6,003 bases of DNA from Candidatus Bathyarchaeota archaeon (GCA_003662715.1 QMYO01000117.1:1-6003), one strand, 5' to 3'; counted from the first letter of the stretch, positions 1-5,931 are shown. The notes: generated by a model not told the origin, from the sequence alone. Translations and numbers: made by a program.

Positions 1-2
1 AC

Positions 3-119
3 TTCGGGTCCTCTTACTCGTATTCTTACTTTAGCTTGTTTGACATAACAGACGACAGCGACTATCAACCTCCATTTAAAGTTAAGCCGCATACGCTCAT
101 CAGTCTAGGGAGCGATTAA
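3..119 (+). CDS. 3' end of an upstream gene (partial, function unknown)
   Basis: This frame is open from the window edge to a TAA at 117-119 and gives 38 residues ending in PHTLISLGSD. The other two + frames close early (TAG at 32-34, TAA at 46-48). The peptide is rich in Ser and Tyr and then polar, with a Pro-Pro-Phe stretch, which would suit the tail of an exported or surface protein, but no family is recognisable. The stop lies one base before the TTG start of the next gene (TAA-G-TTG). That spacing is typical of translationally coupled operon genes and is the main support for it being real. It would place this gene in the same transcript as the membrane-anchored protein that follows. The N-terminal part lies outside the window. 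Confidence 0.5.
   Translation, partial: FGSSYSYSYFSLFDITDDSDYQPPFKVKPHTLISLGSD
107..112 (+). promoter_or_regulatory. Shine-Dalgarno site for the 121 gene
   Basis: AGGGAG lies eight bases before the TTG at 121 and inside the last codons of the preceding reading frame. It supports the TTG start over the in-frame ATG at codon 8, which would cut into the membrane anchor. Confidence 0.55.
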
Positions 120-120
120 G

Positions 121-732
121 TTGAAACGTGAGAAATTGTGGATGTGGATATTCGTATTTCTTCTCGTAGGAGCTATAACTTCAACTATGATGTTACTAGG
201 AACTAGGTTCGGAAGCGCTCAACAAGAAAGTCTTAATCTTCAAGGAACCGTGGTAGTACATATCGGAGAAACTGGTGGACTTTCTGCTCAAGTTGCCTAC
301 GCTATGGAGTTTTTGGAAGCTAATGTAACGTCTTTGCAGGACCTACCGGCTTTGCAGAACCTACCGGAAATGGGGCTCAACGATTCGGTGACCGTTATAT
401 TTGATGCCACATGGATCACGGACAGAGTCAACGACACAAACCTTCACGAATTCTTCAGAGAAGCAGCGTCCAAAGGAGTTGCTCTAGTGACGATTGGAAA
501 TGAAACATCAAACCTTTACTATGCGTTGGATTACGCTGGGGTTTACAACAGCGTTTATGAAGAGAATGGGACAATCGTAGATAGGAATCCGGTTTCTTTC
601 AATCCAATAATGGCTGGGTTTAAAATGAAGTCGGCAGTAACGGAAACGGGAAAACAACATCAATACCCATCGATATTTGGCTCCAACGCAGGTGACGTTG
701 ATAGCTTAGTTCAAGCTCTCGCTGAATGGTGA
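121..732 (+). CDS. Membrane-anchored extracytoplasmic protein, alpha/beta fold (203 aa)
   Basis: The product starts at TTG behind AGGGAG. It has a short basic N-terminus (MKREK) and one hydrophobic segment at about residues 7-27, which is a signal anchor or uncleaved signal peptide. About 175 residues would then lie outside the cell. Five N-x-S/T sequons (N68, N87, N104, N127, N149) agree with an archaeal surface protein. Alternating strands and helices, such as VTVIFDATWI (about 90-99), an amphipathic helix (108-117) and VALVTIGN (120-127), suggest a Rossmann- or flavodoxin-like alpha/beta domain. No catalytic motif is visible. The preceding gene ends one base upstream, and the ABC permease/ATPase pair follows after 116 bases on the same strand. 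An accessory or substrate-contacting role with that transporter is therefore plausible but inferred. I do not recognise a named family. Confidence 0.85.
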   Translation: MKREKLWMWIFVFLLVGAITSTMMLLGTRFGSAQQESLNLQGTVVVHIGETGGLSAQVAYAMEFLEANVTSLQDLPALQNLPEMGLNDSVTVIFDATWITDRVNDTNLHEFFREAASKGVALVTIGNETSNLYYALDYAGVYNSVYEENGTIVDRNPVSFNPIMAGFKMKSAVTETGKQHQYPSIFGSNAGDVDSLVQALAEW

Positions 733-804
733 GTTGGCAAATTGCGGTCGCTTTAAGTCCTTTAGCTATTTTGTCACGGCGTTTCCGCTGTTCTAAAACA
801 TAGA

Positions 805-827
805 CTTAAAAAGCCCTTTTATTAAAG
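805..827 (+). promoter_or_regulatory. Possible archaeal TATA region upstream of the permease gene
   Basis: The 116-base gap between the 121 and 849 genes is G/C-mixed up to about 790 and then A/T-rich. It holds CTTAAAAA (about 806-812) and TTTTATTAAA (about 817-826). With the usual archaeal spacing of about 25 bases to the start site, the first box would give a leader of roughly 15 bases and the second an almost leaderless transcript. The permease/ATPase pair could thus have its own promoter, although read-through from the left is equally possible. No clear terminator separates them; only a short pyrimidine-rich stretch at about 759-775 is present. Confidence 0.3.
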
Positions 828-836
828 CTACAGGTC

Positions 837-843
837 GGTGGAG
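837..843 (+). promoter_or_regulatory. Shine-Dalgarno site for the permease GTG start
   Basis: GGTGGAG lies five bases before the GTG at 849. Its GGTG part is complementary to the conserved 3' tail of archaeal 16S rRNA. It supports GTG at 849 as the start, directly before the basic N-terminus and the first membrane helix. Confidence 0.5.
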
Positions 844-848
844 CCTGC

Positions 849-3695
849 GTGATTAGGGGTTTAACGCTTATCTATGGATTTAAGAGGTTTTTTCGTTCAT
901 GGAAATTGTTTCTGGCATTACTGCTGGGGGTTGTGCTGGCTTCAACCTTTTTCGCTGGCATAAACATAGGAGCTGACACGGCGGCGAAGCAGGCTCTCGA
1001 CCAGCGGCTCAGCCAAATTCCAGTAGACATCGTTGTGAGGTCTGATTATAGCTATGGCGAGCTAGCTCTGTTATCCTCAACCAGTGCAACAGAAGTAGCG
1101 AGTGATGTTTCTGGTTTAGAAGGAGTAATCGGCACTGAGATAATCTCAAGAACCAGCGAATCGATACAGCCGCCTGACAGCAACGACACAGTTTACATTA
1201 GTTGGTATTTTAGGCTTGTAGGAATATCAAATGAATCTCGTGTCCATGACGGATTAACGGTGACAGATGGCAATTCCACGCTTCAAGAAAATGAAGCTTA
1301 TTTGTGGGTTGGCTCTGAAAACGCTGAGGACTTTAAAATAGGTGATGTTCTCCAGTTCAATTTCTCGATTTGGGACCCTCGTGTACAAACGGAAACTTTT
1401 CTACCCCTAAATGTTACGGTGACCGGTTTCGTTCAGCTTGACGATCAGGCACGGTCGATTGTTGAGGGTGATTACTATTACTACGGTGGTCCTGGACCTA
1501 TGGTTATGAGTCAACAGTACGTTTACGGTGGTAACCTTCTAATTTTAAGCTGGGAAGAAACATTTGCTGGACTTTTAGACACCGTTTATGACTTGTCTCC
1601 TTCTTATAGCCCGATTGATACACAAATTCTTGTGTACATAGACAGAGGATCGCTGATCAGTCCTTGGGACATCAGCGGGTCACAAGGCAGACTTTCCGCT
1701 TTAACACTTCAGATTGATAACAAGGTTTCAGCCTACGGAATGACTGCGACAAACAACCTCCAGTACGCTCTTAACATGTATCAAGGAATGTCCATGATGA
1801 TGAGATTTGCGTTCATTGTGGTGGCCCTCCCAGTTTTTTTCGTAGCATGGTACATGGGAATGACTGTCTCCGATGTATCCTTCAACTTGAGACGTCGCGA
1901 GATCGGTCTTTTATTGACAAAAGGATTCTCTAAAGGTCAGCTCTTCAGGATCTTTCTAAGTGAAACGTTCTTGGTCGGGTTAATCGCTGGCGTTGTTGGA
2001 ATAGCATTAAGCCTCTTGTTAAATCCGTTCTTTATCCAAGCGGTTGGTGGTCAGTTTGGCGGCACACCAGTTGTGGGGCCTGATACGGTTGTTATAACTG
2101 TAGTTTTCAGTGTCGCCATAACCCTTCTCTCCACGTTCAGGTCTGCGAGAAGAGCTTCGAAACTCGAGGCAGTGGATGCGTTAAGGCAGTATATGTACGT
2201 GGAGGAGGTTAAACCCTACAAGAGGACTTGGCCATGGGTGGCTTTCCTTTTGGGATCCTACAAGATGGTTATTCTTCTCCTAGGCATTAACATGGCCACA
2301 GTTATGATGAGATATAGAGGCGGGAACATCCTCGTGATGATTCTGCTAGCAATAGCAACTATTTTAGATGGTGTCTTAACTTACATTGGACCATTGCTTT
2401 TCTTCTGGGGCTTTACCAAGATTTTCATACGCGGATCATTAAAGTTCCAACAGTTGACAACTAAAGCGGCGAGATTTTTGGGCGACTTAGGCGCACTGGC
2501 CACGAGGAACGTTCAAAGGAATCCTGCCCGTTTGGCCTCCATTGCGTTCCTAATAGCCTTGATCATAGGTTACAGCTTTCAAGTGGTTGGGATCTTAGCT
2601 AGTGAACAAGACTTCATCACCCGTGATGCCTATTACAATGTGGGCGCTGATATAGGCGTTTCATTGAGCTCTACAACGAATGCCTCAGCAATCATGAGCA
2701 ACGTAACCAATTTACCCGGTGTTTCATCAGCCACTTTAGAGTACCTTTTTGAGGGGCGAGGGAGCGGTGGTTATGTGAGTTTAAGAGCAATAGATCCTGA
2801 AGCTTGGCTCGCCACGGCTTACTATGAAAGCGAATGGTTTACTGGTAGTGACGTTGAAGACGCTTTCCATTCGCTGGCATTGGATAACGACACTATCATC
2901 TTACAACTTAGCATGGCGAGACTGCTTGATTTAAACATAGGAGATATGATCAGTGTAACATTTGGCGAATCTGTGAAAGAACTTAAGGTCGTTGGCTTTT
3001 TCGGTAGGGACCTGCTAGAGGGAACTGTTGTGGTGCAGCCTTTCGGCTATAGCTACATAGGCGGCTTCACAGACTGGTCTTACGTTCCTGAAGGATTGTA
3101 CCACGAATTAAGCAATGATGTCTCATATGCGTCGGCTAAAATATTGGTTAAACTGGAAAGTGGAGCAGACGGGAAAGCCGTGGCAGATCAGATTTGGGAA
3201 CTTGATTCTACTAATGTAAGTTGGGTCTACTCCGTTGAAGACGAGCTTGAAACTAGGCGGAGCGACCCTTTGAGCACTGGGATAGCGAATATCCAACGTC
3301 TGGGTATCGCCTTCGCCATTTTAGCTGCGTCTGTGGGAACCGCCCTCGTGGCTCTGGTAAGTTTGAAGGAGAGAAGCAGAGAAGCATCGCTTATGAGTGT
3401 GCGTGGGTTATCCTATAAACAGCTGATTATAATGCTCTTAACTGAGAACTTGGCTATCGTTACGTTCGCAGTGTTATTAGGCGCCTTTGTGGGTCTCATA
3501 ATCGTGCGTGGAAGCGTCGCTGCGACCAACGCCGTTAGCCCCTCTATCGTAGCCCATCGTATGGTATTCCCCATGGACTCACTCTTACTGTTGGTGTCTT
3601 GCATTTTCCTCATATTTGCCTCAACCATAATACCGGTTATCGTGATGGCAAGAAGATACGTCTCAAAACTTGAAAGGATGGTGCGAATAGGTTGA
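849..3695 (+). CDS. ABC transporter permease, double FtsX/MacB-like module (948 aa)
   Basis: This is a membrane subunit of a type VII (MacB/LolCDE-like) ABC system. These work by mechanotransmission and act on lipoproteins, peptides, drugs or envelope enzymes rather than through a classical channel. About ten membrane helices can be read: TM1 at 18-39; TM2-4 at about 316-338, 365-390 and 411-432; two linker helices at about 466-487 and 492-520; TM7 at 561-583; and TM8-10 at about 815-837, 862-886 and 908-934. Two large outside domains (about 40-315 and 584-812) carry many N-x-S/T sequons and resemble MacB periplasmic core domains. Each half has the FtsX signature with its cytoplasmic coupling helix: RRREIGLLLTKGFSKGQLF (348-366) and ERSREASLMSVRGLSYKQL (841-859). 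The length suits the tandem-module branch, so one chain could serve as a pseudo-dimer. Its TGA overlaps the ATPase start by four bases, so the two are translationally coupled. The substrate cannot be told from sequence. Confidence 0.93.
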   Translation: MIRGLTLIYGFKRFFRSWKLFLALLLGVVLASTFFAGINIGADTAAKQALDQRLSQIPVDIVVRSDYSYGELALLSSTSATEVASDVSGLEGVIGTEIISRTSESIQPPDSNDTVYISWYFRLVGISNESRVHDGLTVTDGNSTLQENEAYLWVGSENAEDFKIGDVLQFNFSIWDPRVQTETFLPLNVTVTGFVQLDDQARSIVEGDYYYYGGPGPMVMSQQYVYGGNLLILSWEETFAGLLDTVYDLSPSYSPIDTQILVYIDRGSLISPWDISGSQGRLSALTLQIDNKVSAYGMTATNNLQYALNMYQGMSMMMRFAFIVVALPVFFVAWYMGMTVSDVSFNLRRREIGLLLTKGFSKGQLFRIFLSETFLVGLIAGVVGIALSLLLNPFFIQAVGGQFGGTPVVGPDTVVITVVFSVAITLLSTFRSARRASKLEAVDALRQYMYVEEVKPYKRTWPWVAFLLGSYKMVILLLGINMATVMMRYRGGNILVMILLAIATILDGVLTYIGPLLFFWGFTKIFIRGSLKFQQLTTKAARFLGDLGALATRNVQRNPARLASIAFLIALIIGYSFQVVGILASEQDFITRDAYYNVGADIGVSLSSTTNASAIMSNVTNLPGVSSATLEYLFEGRGSGGYVSLRAIDPEAWLATAYYESEWFTGSDVEDAFHSLALDNDTIILQLSMARLLDLNIGDMISVTFGESVKELKVVGFFGRDLLEGTVVVQPFGYSYIGGFTDWSYVPEGLYHELSNDVSYASAKILVKLESGADGKAVADQIWELDSTNVSWVYSVEDELETRRSDPLSTGIANIQRLGIAFAILAASVGTALVALVSLKERSREASLMSVRGLSYKQLIIMLLTENLAIVTFAVLLGAFVGLIIVRGSVAATNAVSPSIVAHRMVFPMDSLLLLVSCIFLIFASTIIPVIVMARRYVSKLERMVRIG
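3676..3695 (+). promoter_or_regulatory. Shine-Dalgarno and 4-base stop/start overlap (TTGA)
   Basis: GGATGGTG (3676-3683) lies eight bases before the TTG at 3692. The permease stop TGA (3693-3695) is embedded in the start, giving the overlap TTGA. This points to coupled translation and matched amounts of permease and ATPase, and it decides the rare TTG start. Confidence 0.65.
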
Positions 3696-4588
3696 AAAGC
3701 CTGGGAATAACTGTTAAGGATTTGATCAGAGTCTACCGCATCGGAAAAGTTGAAATTCAGGCCCTCAGAGGGCTAACTATGTCCGTTAAGGAAGGCGAAG
3801 TGGTTTCCATCATCGGTCCTAGCGGAAGCGGAAAAACCACTCTGCTAAACATTATTGGTGGACTAGACAAGGCAACAGCGGGCTCTGTTCTAGTTGGCGA
3901 CACTGAGGTAACCGCCATGTCCACCTCACAACTCGTCGAGTTTCGAAGAAAAATGGTGGGCCACATCTTCCAAACCTTAAACCTCATACCAACCCTAACC
4001 GCAGCCGAAAACGTGGAGTTGCCCATGATCGCCATGGGAGTTTCCCGTAGCAAGAGAGTGGAACGAGTTAAGACGCTCCTTGAGGTCGTGGGCTTAACAG
4101 ACCGGGCTAAACACAAGCCCGACGAATTGAGTGGTGGAGAACAGCAACGCGTGGCAATAGCCGCGGCGCTGGCGAACGACGCTCCGGTTCTGTTGGCGGA
4201 TGAGCCCACGGGCGAACTTGACACCGTTAATGCCAAGATCGTTGTTGACTTTTTGATGAAGGTAAATCGTGATCTGGGCAAAACCATCGTTATGGTCACA
4301 CATGACCCCAGCGTGGCCAGAGCTGCAAACAGAATACTGAGAATCGAGGACGGAATGATCAAAGCGTCACTTACACCAACCCAGCTTATGGAACCGGCGA
4401 CCGCCATATCTTACGTGGACCAGCTCAGAGCCAGACTAGCAGACATAGACAACCAAATAGAGAAACTTGACAAAGATTTTAAGGCTGGCAAGATAAGCGG
4501 CGACGAGTATGTGGAACAGAGACAGAGACTGAAACAAACAAGGGAAGGCCTCCGAGACGAGTTGCATCGCATGGGTGTGGTAACCTAA
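3692..4588 (+). CDS. ABC transporter ATPase, LolD/MacB-like, with C-terminal coiled coil and SHOCT-like tail (298 aa)
   Basis: This is the cytoplasmic ATPase that would power the permease encoded just upstream. All nucleotide-binding motifs are present: Walker A GPSGSGKT (42-49), Q-loop Gln94 in HIFQTLNLIP, signature LSGGEQQR (146-153), Walker B VLLADEP (166-172) with catalytic Glu171, D-loop GELD (174-177), and switch His204 in MVTHD. The sequence FQTLNLIPTLTAAENVELPM is typical of the MacB/LolD/FtsE group. The ATPase domain ends near residue 225, where LolD proteins usually stop. About 65 further residues form a charged coiled coil (about 241-262) followed by a short Gly-Lys-Ile-Ser-Gly-Asp-Glu-Tyr motif (266-273) and another helix (276-293). 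That pattern resembles SHOCT-type tails. Its role is unknown; dimerisation or docking of a partner is a guess. The start is TTG, coupled to the permease stop. Confidence 0.95.
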   Translation: MKSLGITVKDLIRVYRIGKVEIQALRGLTMSVKEGEVVSIIGPSGSGKTTLLNIIGGLDKATAGSVLVGDTEVTAMSTSQLVEFRRKMVGHIFQTLNLIPTLTAAENVELPMIAMGVSRSKRVERVKTLLEVVGLTDRAKHKPDELSGGEQQRVAIAAALANDAPVLLADEPTGELDTVNAKIVVDFLMKVNRDLGKTIVMVTHDPSVARAANRILRIEDGMIKASLTPTQLMEPATAISYVDQLRARLADIDNQIEKLDKDFKAGKISGDEYVEQRQRLKQTREGLRDELHRMGVVT

Positions 4589-4600
4589 GTTTCGACAATC

Positions 4601-4650
4601 TATAAAACGATAAATTCTCTTAGAGACATTCGGAAGGCTCCGGTGAGGGG
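4601..4650 (+). promoter_or_regulatory. Possible relic promoter and Shine-Dalgarno for the winged-helix fragment
   Basis: TATAAAA (4601-4607) lies shortly after the ATPase stop, and GGTGAGGGG (4642-4650) is a strong Shine-Dalgarno-like stretch about 35-40 bases later. That is the right geometry for a short-leader archaeal gene. No good start codon stands at the right distance in the frame of the regulator-like peptide, so the original start was probably lost. The call rests on motif matching only. Confidence 0.3.
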
Positions 4651-4796
4651 TAGACAAAGTTAAGTTAGATGGAAAATTTTTGACCGACACTCAAGCAGAC
4701 CAGAAAATTGAAGGTGAATTGAAAGGCAACACCCTTCGAGTCTACTGGATGATGTTAAAATCAACGAGAAGCACCCTTCATGAAACGGAAGTGTAA
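4647..4796 (+). pseudogene. 5' fragment of an archaeal winged-helix (HTH) regulator
   Basis: The frame is open from just after a TGA (4644-4646) to TAA at 4794-4796. It reads through KIEGELKGNTLRVYW (residues 9-23 from the TTG at 4680), then MMLKSTRSTLHETEV and stop. The opening closely resembles the first helix region of archaeal winged-helix proteins, often seen as ELKGNTLRVYWYLLKS followed by GVREVQRALGFSSPS and a recognition helix. Here the chain stops where the second helix should continue (after Glu-Val, where Gln is usual: TAA in place of CAA). The DNA after it has stops in all frames and no recognition helix. The family match is from memory of such sequences, not from a search. It is read as a truncated regulator. 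A tiny real protein starting at TTG 4680 is possible but would lack a DNA-binding fold. Confidence 0.5.
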
Positions 4797-4831
4797 ACGC
4801 TTTTCTAGTAGATAGCTGTTAATTTTCGATA

Positions 4832-4854
4832 ACGGCAACGCTTGGATTTGCCGT
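4832..4854. repeat. 7-bp inverted repeat, possible operator or small hairpin
   Basis: ACGGCAA (4832-4838) and TTGCCGT (4848-4854) are perfect arms around a nine-base loop. The dyad lies about 50 bases upstream of the TATA-like box for the TIR relic, in a stretch (4797-4929) that otherwise holds no gene. It could be an old regulator site or chance; arms of this length are not rare. Confidence 0.35.
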
Positions 4855-4886
4855 AAACCTATAGGGATATCTTTTGTGTGTACATG

Positions 4887-4929
4887 TTTAAGTATTAGCC
4901 ACATCACTTTTTAATAAAGGCGAAGGAAG
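4887..4929 (+). promoter_or_regulatory. Possible promoter and ribosome-binding site of the TIR relic
   Basis: TTTAAGTA (4887-4894) lies at about the right distance for a start site near 4916. It is followed by GGCGAAGGA (4919-4927), a Shine-Dalgarno-like run directly before the ATG at 4930. A second A/T box, TTTTTAATAA (about 4908-4917), overlaps this region. The arrangement suggests the TIR gene was once expressed from its own promoter. Confidence 0.35.
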
Positions 4930-5090
4930 ATGGTCTTCACGGTTTTTATCAGCCACAGTACGGAAGACATGGATATTGTTTATGAACTCGCAAAATACAT
5001 GAAAACTAAATGGTATTAACTTCACGTATCAGAATGGTACGAGCAACCAGGCGAGTCTTTGCCCAAAAGGTAGCCCAGCTTATTAAAGGC
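4930..5090 (+). pseudogene. TIR-domain protein, N-terminal remnant with three single-base indels
   Basis: Translation from the ATG at 4930 gives MVFTVFISHSTEDMDIVYEL, the typical start of a TIR domain: strand A with VFISHS, then the acidic ED and helix A. A TAA in this frame stops it at 5017-5019. The domain can be followed on by correcting three single-base changes. An extra A in the run at 5002-5005 restores the sequence KLNGINF (to 5023). A lost base near 5023/5024 returns to the first frame, HVSEWYEQPGESLPK (5023-5067). A lost A in the run at 5064-5067 leads to KVAQLIKG (to 5090). The result is a coherent TIR segment, strand A through the BB-loop-like Pro-Gly region. The C-terminal half, which carries the NAD-cleaving Glu in active TIR enzymes, is absent because the sequence changes into tnpB. 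TIR proteins often serve in anti-phage defence, but this one cannot work. Shifts in A runs could also be sequencing errors; the missing half argues that it is truly broken. Confidence 0.72.
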
Positions 5091-5694
5091 GTAGACCTGG
5101 GTGAGCGAGTTTTGGCAACAATCGTGTTGTTACGTCAAGACTCTGCGTCTGCACCGCCCAGGTTCTACGGAAAAGGCGCTAGAGGAGTAAGGCGATTACG
5201 CGTGGCTGAGAAGGCGCTTAGGCGAAAGAAAACTTCTCAGAAAAATCAAGGAAATCGCTGACAAGCATATTCATTGTATAATTGAGGGTAGTTTTATAAA
5301 TCAAGCCCGAATTAGTCGTGATTGGAGAGAGATTTCGGGTTTTCCGATCAAGTGAAGTAATTTTGACTGTTTGGGTGGAAGGGAGAAACTCAACGCCTAG
5401 TGACGGTGTCTGTTTCACGTCTTTTCTTCTTTCCACCCACGGTCAAGAATAAACTTTTCATTGTGGGATGGAGTAGCAGTTGCCTATACAAGCGAAGCCT
5501 ACAATGGTCAAGAGTGTCACTTTTGCCATGCTGAGGGGAAACGACCAAACCAAGGATTATTTGTCTGTCAAGCTTGCGGACACCAATACAATGCAGATTA
5601 TAATGGCGCATTCAACATAGCTGAGAGGTTCTGGGAGTATAGCTTCAAGAACGGAGCGGTCGGTTCTCCGCTCTTAAGAGAGGCAACATCATGA
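5088..5694 (+). pseudogene. tnpB: TnpB (IS200/IS605 family RNA-guided nuclease), 5'-truncated and frameshifted
   Basis: TnpB proteins are RNA-guided RuvC nucleases carried by IS200/IS605 elements. The remnant starts abruptly at the RuvC-I motif GVDLGERVLAT (Asp at 5094-5096), so the N-terminal half is missing. It continues as PRFYGKGARGVRR (to 5195). A single extra T at 5196/5197 shifts the frame to YAWLRRRLGERKLLRKIKEI (from 5197), the conserved basic helix region, as far as Asp-Lys (5265). The next 200 bases are not recognisable as TnpB, though the length is about what the RuvC-II part would need; one frame has ELVVIGERFR (5309-5338), only weakly like the RuvC-II region. The end is clear again from 5464: SEAY, then C-x2-C (5515, 5524), C-x2-C (5566, 5575) of the zinc ribbon and RuvC-III Asp at 5596-5598 in NADYNGAFNIAER. 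It ends with TGA at 5692-5694. No tnpA is present. A Zn-ribbon protein translated alone from TTG 5461 is conceivable but unlikely. Confidence 0.82.
5363..5446. repeat. Long imperfect hairpin inside the tnpB remnant
   Basis: TGGGTGGAAGGGAGAAA (5372-5388) is complementary to TTTCTTCTTTCCACCCA (5423-5439). Fifteen of 17 pairs are Watson-Crick, and the other two would be G-U if the + strand is transcribed. After a small bulge the pairing resumes with TTGAC (5363-5367) against GTCAA (5442-5446). The loop is 34 bases. The structure lies just where the RuvC-II part of TnpB should be. No flanking duplication is visible, so insertion of a small hairpin element is possible but not shown. Confidence 0.6.
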
Positions 5695-5747
5695 CCTCCC
5701 AAGTTGAGTCCCGAAGACTCAACAGAACCCGAGTTTATTGAGGGTTC
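5654..5747 (+). ncRNA. Candidate omega-RNA (reRNA) scaffold: four consecutive stem-loops
   Basis: Four hairpins follow one another over the end of tnpB and past its stop: GAGCGG/CCGCTC (5654-5659 with 5668-5673), GAGG/CCTC (5680-5683 with 5695-5698), GTTGAGTC/GACTCAAC (5703-5710 with 5716-5723, loop CCGAA) and GAACCC/GGGTTC (5725-5730 with 5742-5747), the last followed by TTTAA. In IS200/IS605 elements the guide RNA of TnpB is made from exactly this place: the 3' end of tnpB through to the right end of the element, with the guide taken from the flank. The first two hairpins lie in coding sequence, so the paired bases must serve both roles. Arms are intact although the gene beside them is broken. 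The exact 5' and 3' ends and the guide cannot be fixed from sequence alone. Confidence 0.5.
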
Positions 5748-5762
5748 TTTAATTGACGTGGC

Positions 5763-5931
5763 GGGTAAAAACTGCACACTTTCGTTCGTCTGGGAATCAT
5801 GATTTCCAGAGTTGAGTTTTTGCAGAATTTCCCCCACTAACGCATTTCGGCATCGGGAGCACAGTTTCAGTTCCTCAGAGGTTCGTGTTTCGGTTACACT
5901 CTCCACAATAGCTGAAGTTTAGTTTTTACCC
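5763..5931. repeat. 11-bp perfect inverted repeat, 147 bases apart
   Basis: GGGTAAAAACT (5763-5773) recurs in inverted form as AGTTTTTACCC (5921-5931). The two bound a 169-base segment with no supported gene. No direct duplication is seen at the outer edges (GTGGC against TACAA). It could mark a small non-autonomous element or an old recombination product; chance is less likely at 11 of 11 within 170 bases but cannot be ruled out. Confidence 0.4.
5789..5810. repeat. 22-bp near-perfect palindrome
   Basis: The dyad is centred between 5799 and 5800 on the 10-base palindrome AATCATGATT. Ten of 11 pairs match, and the exception (5794 with 5805) is G-T. It is a possible dimer-binding site or the tip of a cruciform and lies within the 169-base segment bounded by the 11-bp inverted repeat. 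No gene start close by would make it an obvious operator. Confidence 0.45.

Larger units (their letters stand above)
5088..5747 (+). mobile_element. Decayed IS200/IS605-group element (tnpB only)
   Basis: The extent covers the tnpB remnant and the stem-loops after it. The left end is lost: tnpB is joined in mid-gene to a TIR gene, so no left terminal hairpin or target site can be assigned. The right end is not certain. Structured sequence runs to 5747, and further dyads continue to 5989, any of which may include the right-end hairpin. Elements of this group have no terminal inverted repeats and make no target duplication, so the borders cannot be found from the window alone. Confidence 0.6.

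Noticed and set aside
3413..3628. 71-codon open frame on the - strand
   Set aside because: It is the mirror of the permease TM9-TM10 region and has no ribosome site or recognisable motif.
4094..4303. 69-codon open frame on the - strand
   Set aside because: It is a second mirror frame of the ATPase coding region.
3757..4407. 216-codon open frame on the - strand
   Set aside because: It lies fully opposite the ATPase, whose motifs are complete. The protein is a low-complexity Ser/Thr/Arg-rich mirror with no domain.
4436..4690. 84-codon open frame on the - strand
   Set aside because: It is mostly opposite the C-terminal coiled coil of the ATPase and has no recognisable feature.
5010..5261. 83-codon open frame on the + strand taken as an independent gene
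   Set aside because: Its middle is TIR and TnpB RuvC-I sequence, and both ends are out-of-frame readings of those genes. It is a product of frameshifts, not a gene.
5218..5436. 72-codon - strand frame
   Set aside because: It runs through the hairpin arms and opposite tnpB, and the product has no recognisable feature.
5300..5452. + strand frame with ELVVIGERFRVFRSS, perhaps TnpB RuvC-II or an Ig-like domain
   Set aside because: The likeness to the RuvC-II region is weak, the spacing to the basic helix is about 12 residues too short, and there is no start. It is mentioned only as a possibility under tnpB.
5461..5694. Independent small zinc-ribbon protein from TTG 5461
   Set aside because: It matches the very C-terminus of TnpB, including the RuvC-III Asp, and has no ribosome site. 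The frame is open further upstream without a good start.
5598..5906. 102-codon - strand frame with a CSRC motif
   Set aside because: It has only one Cys pair, its second half is the mirror of tnpB and of the stem-loops, and no ribosome site is clear. It is kept only as a note in the right-edge entry.
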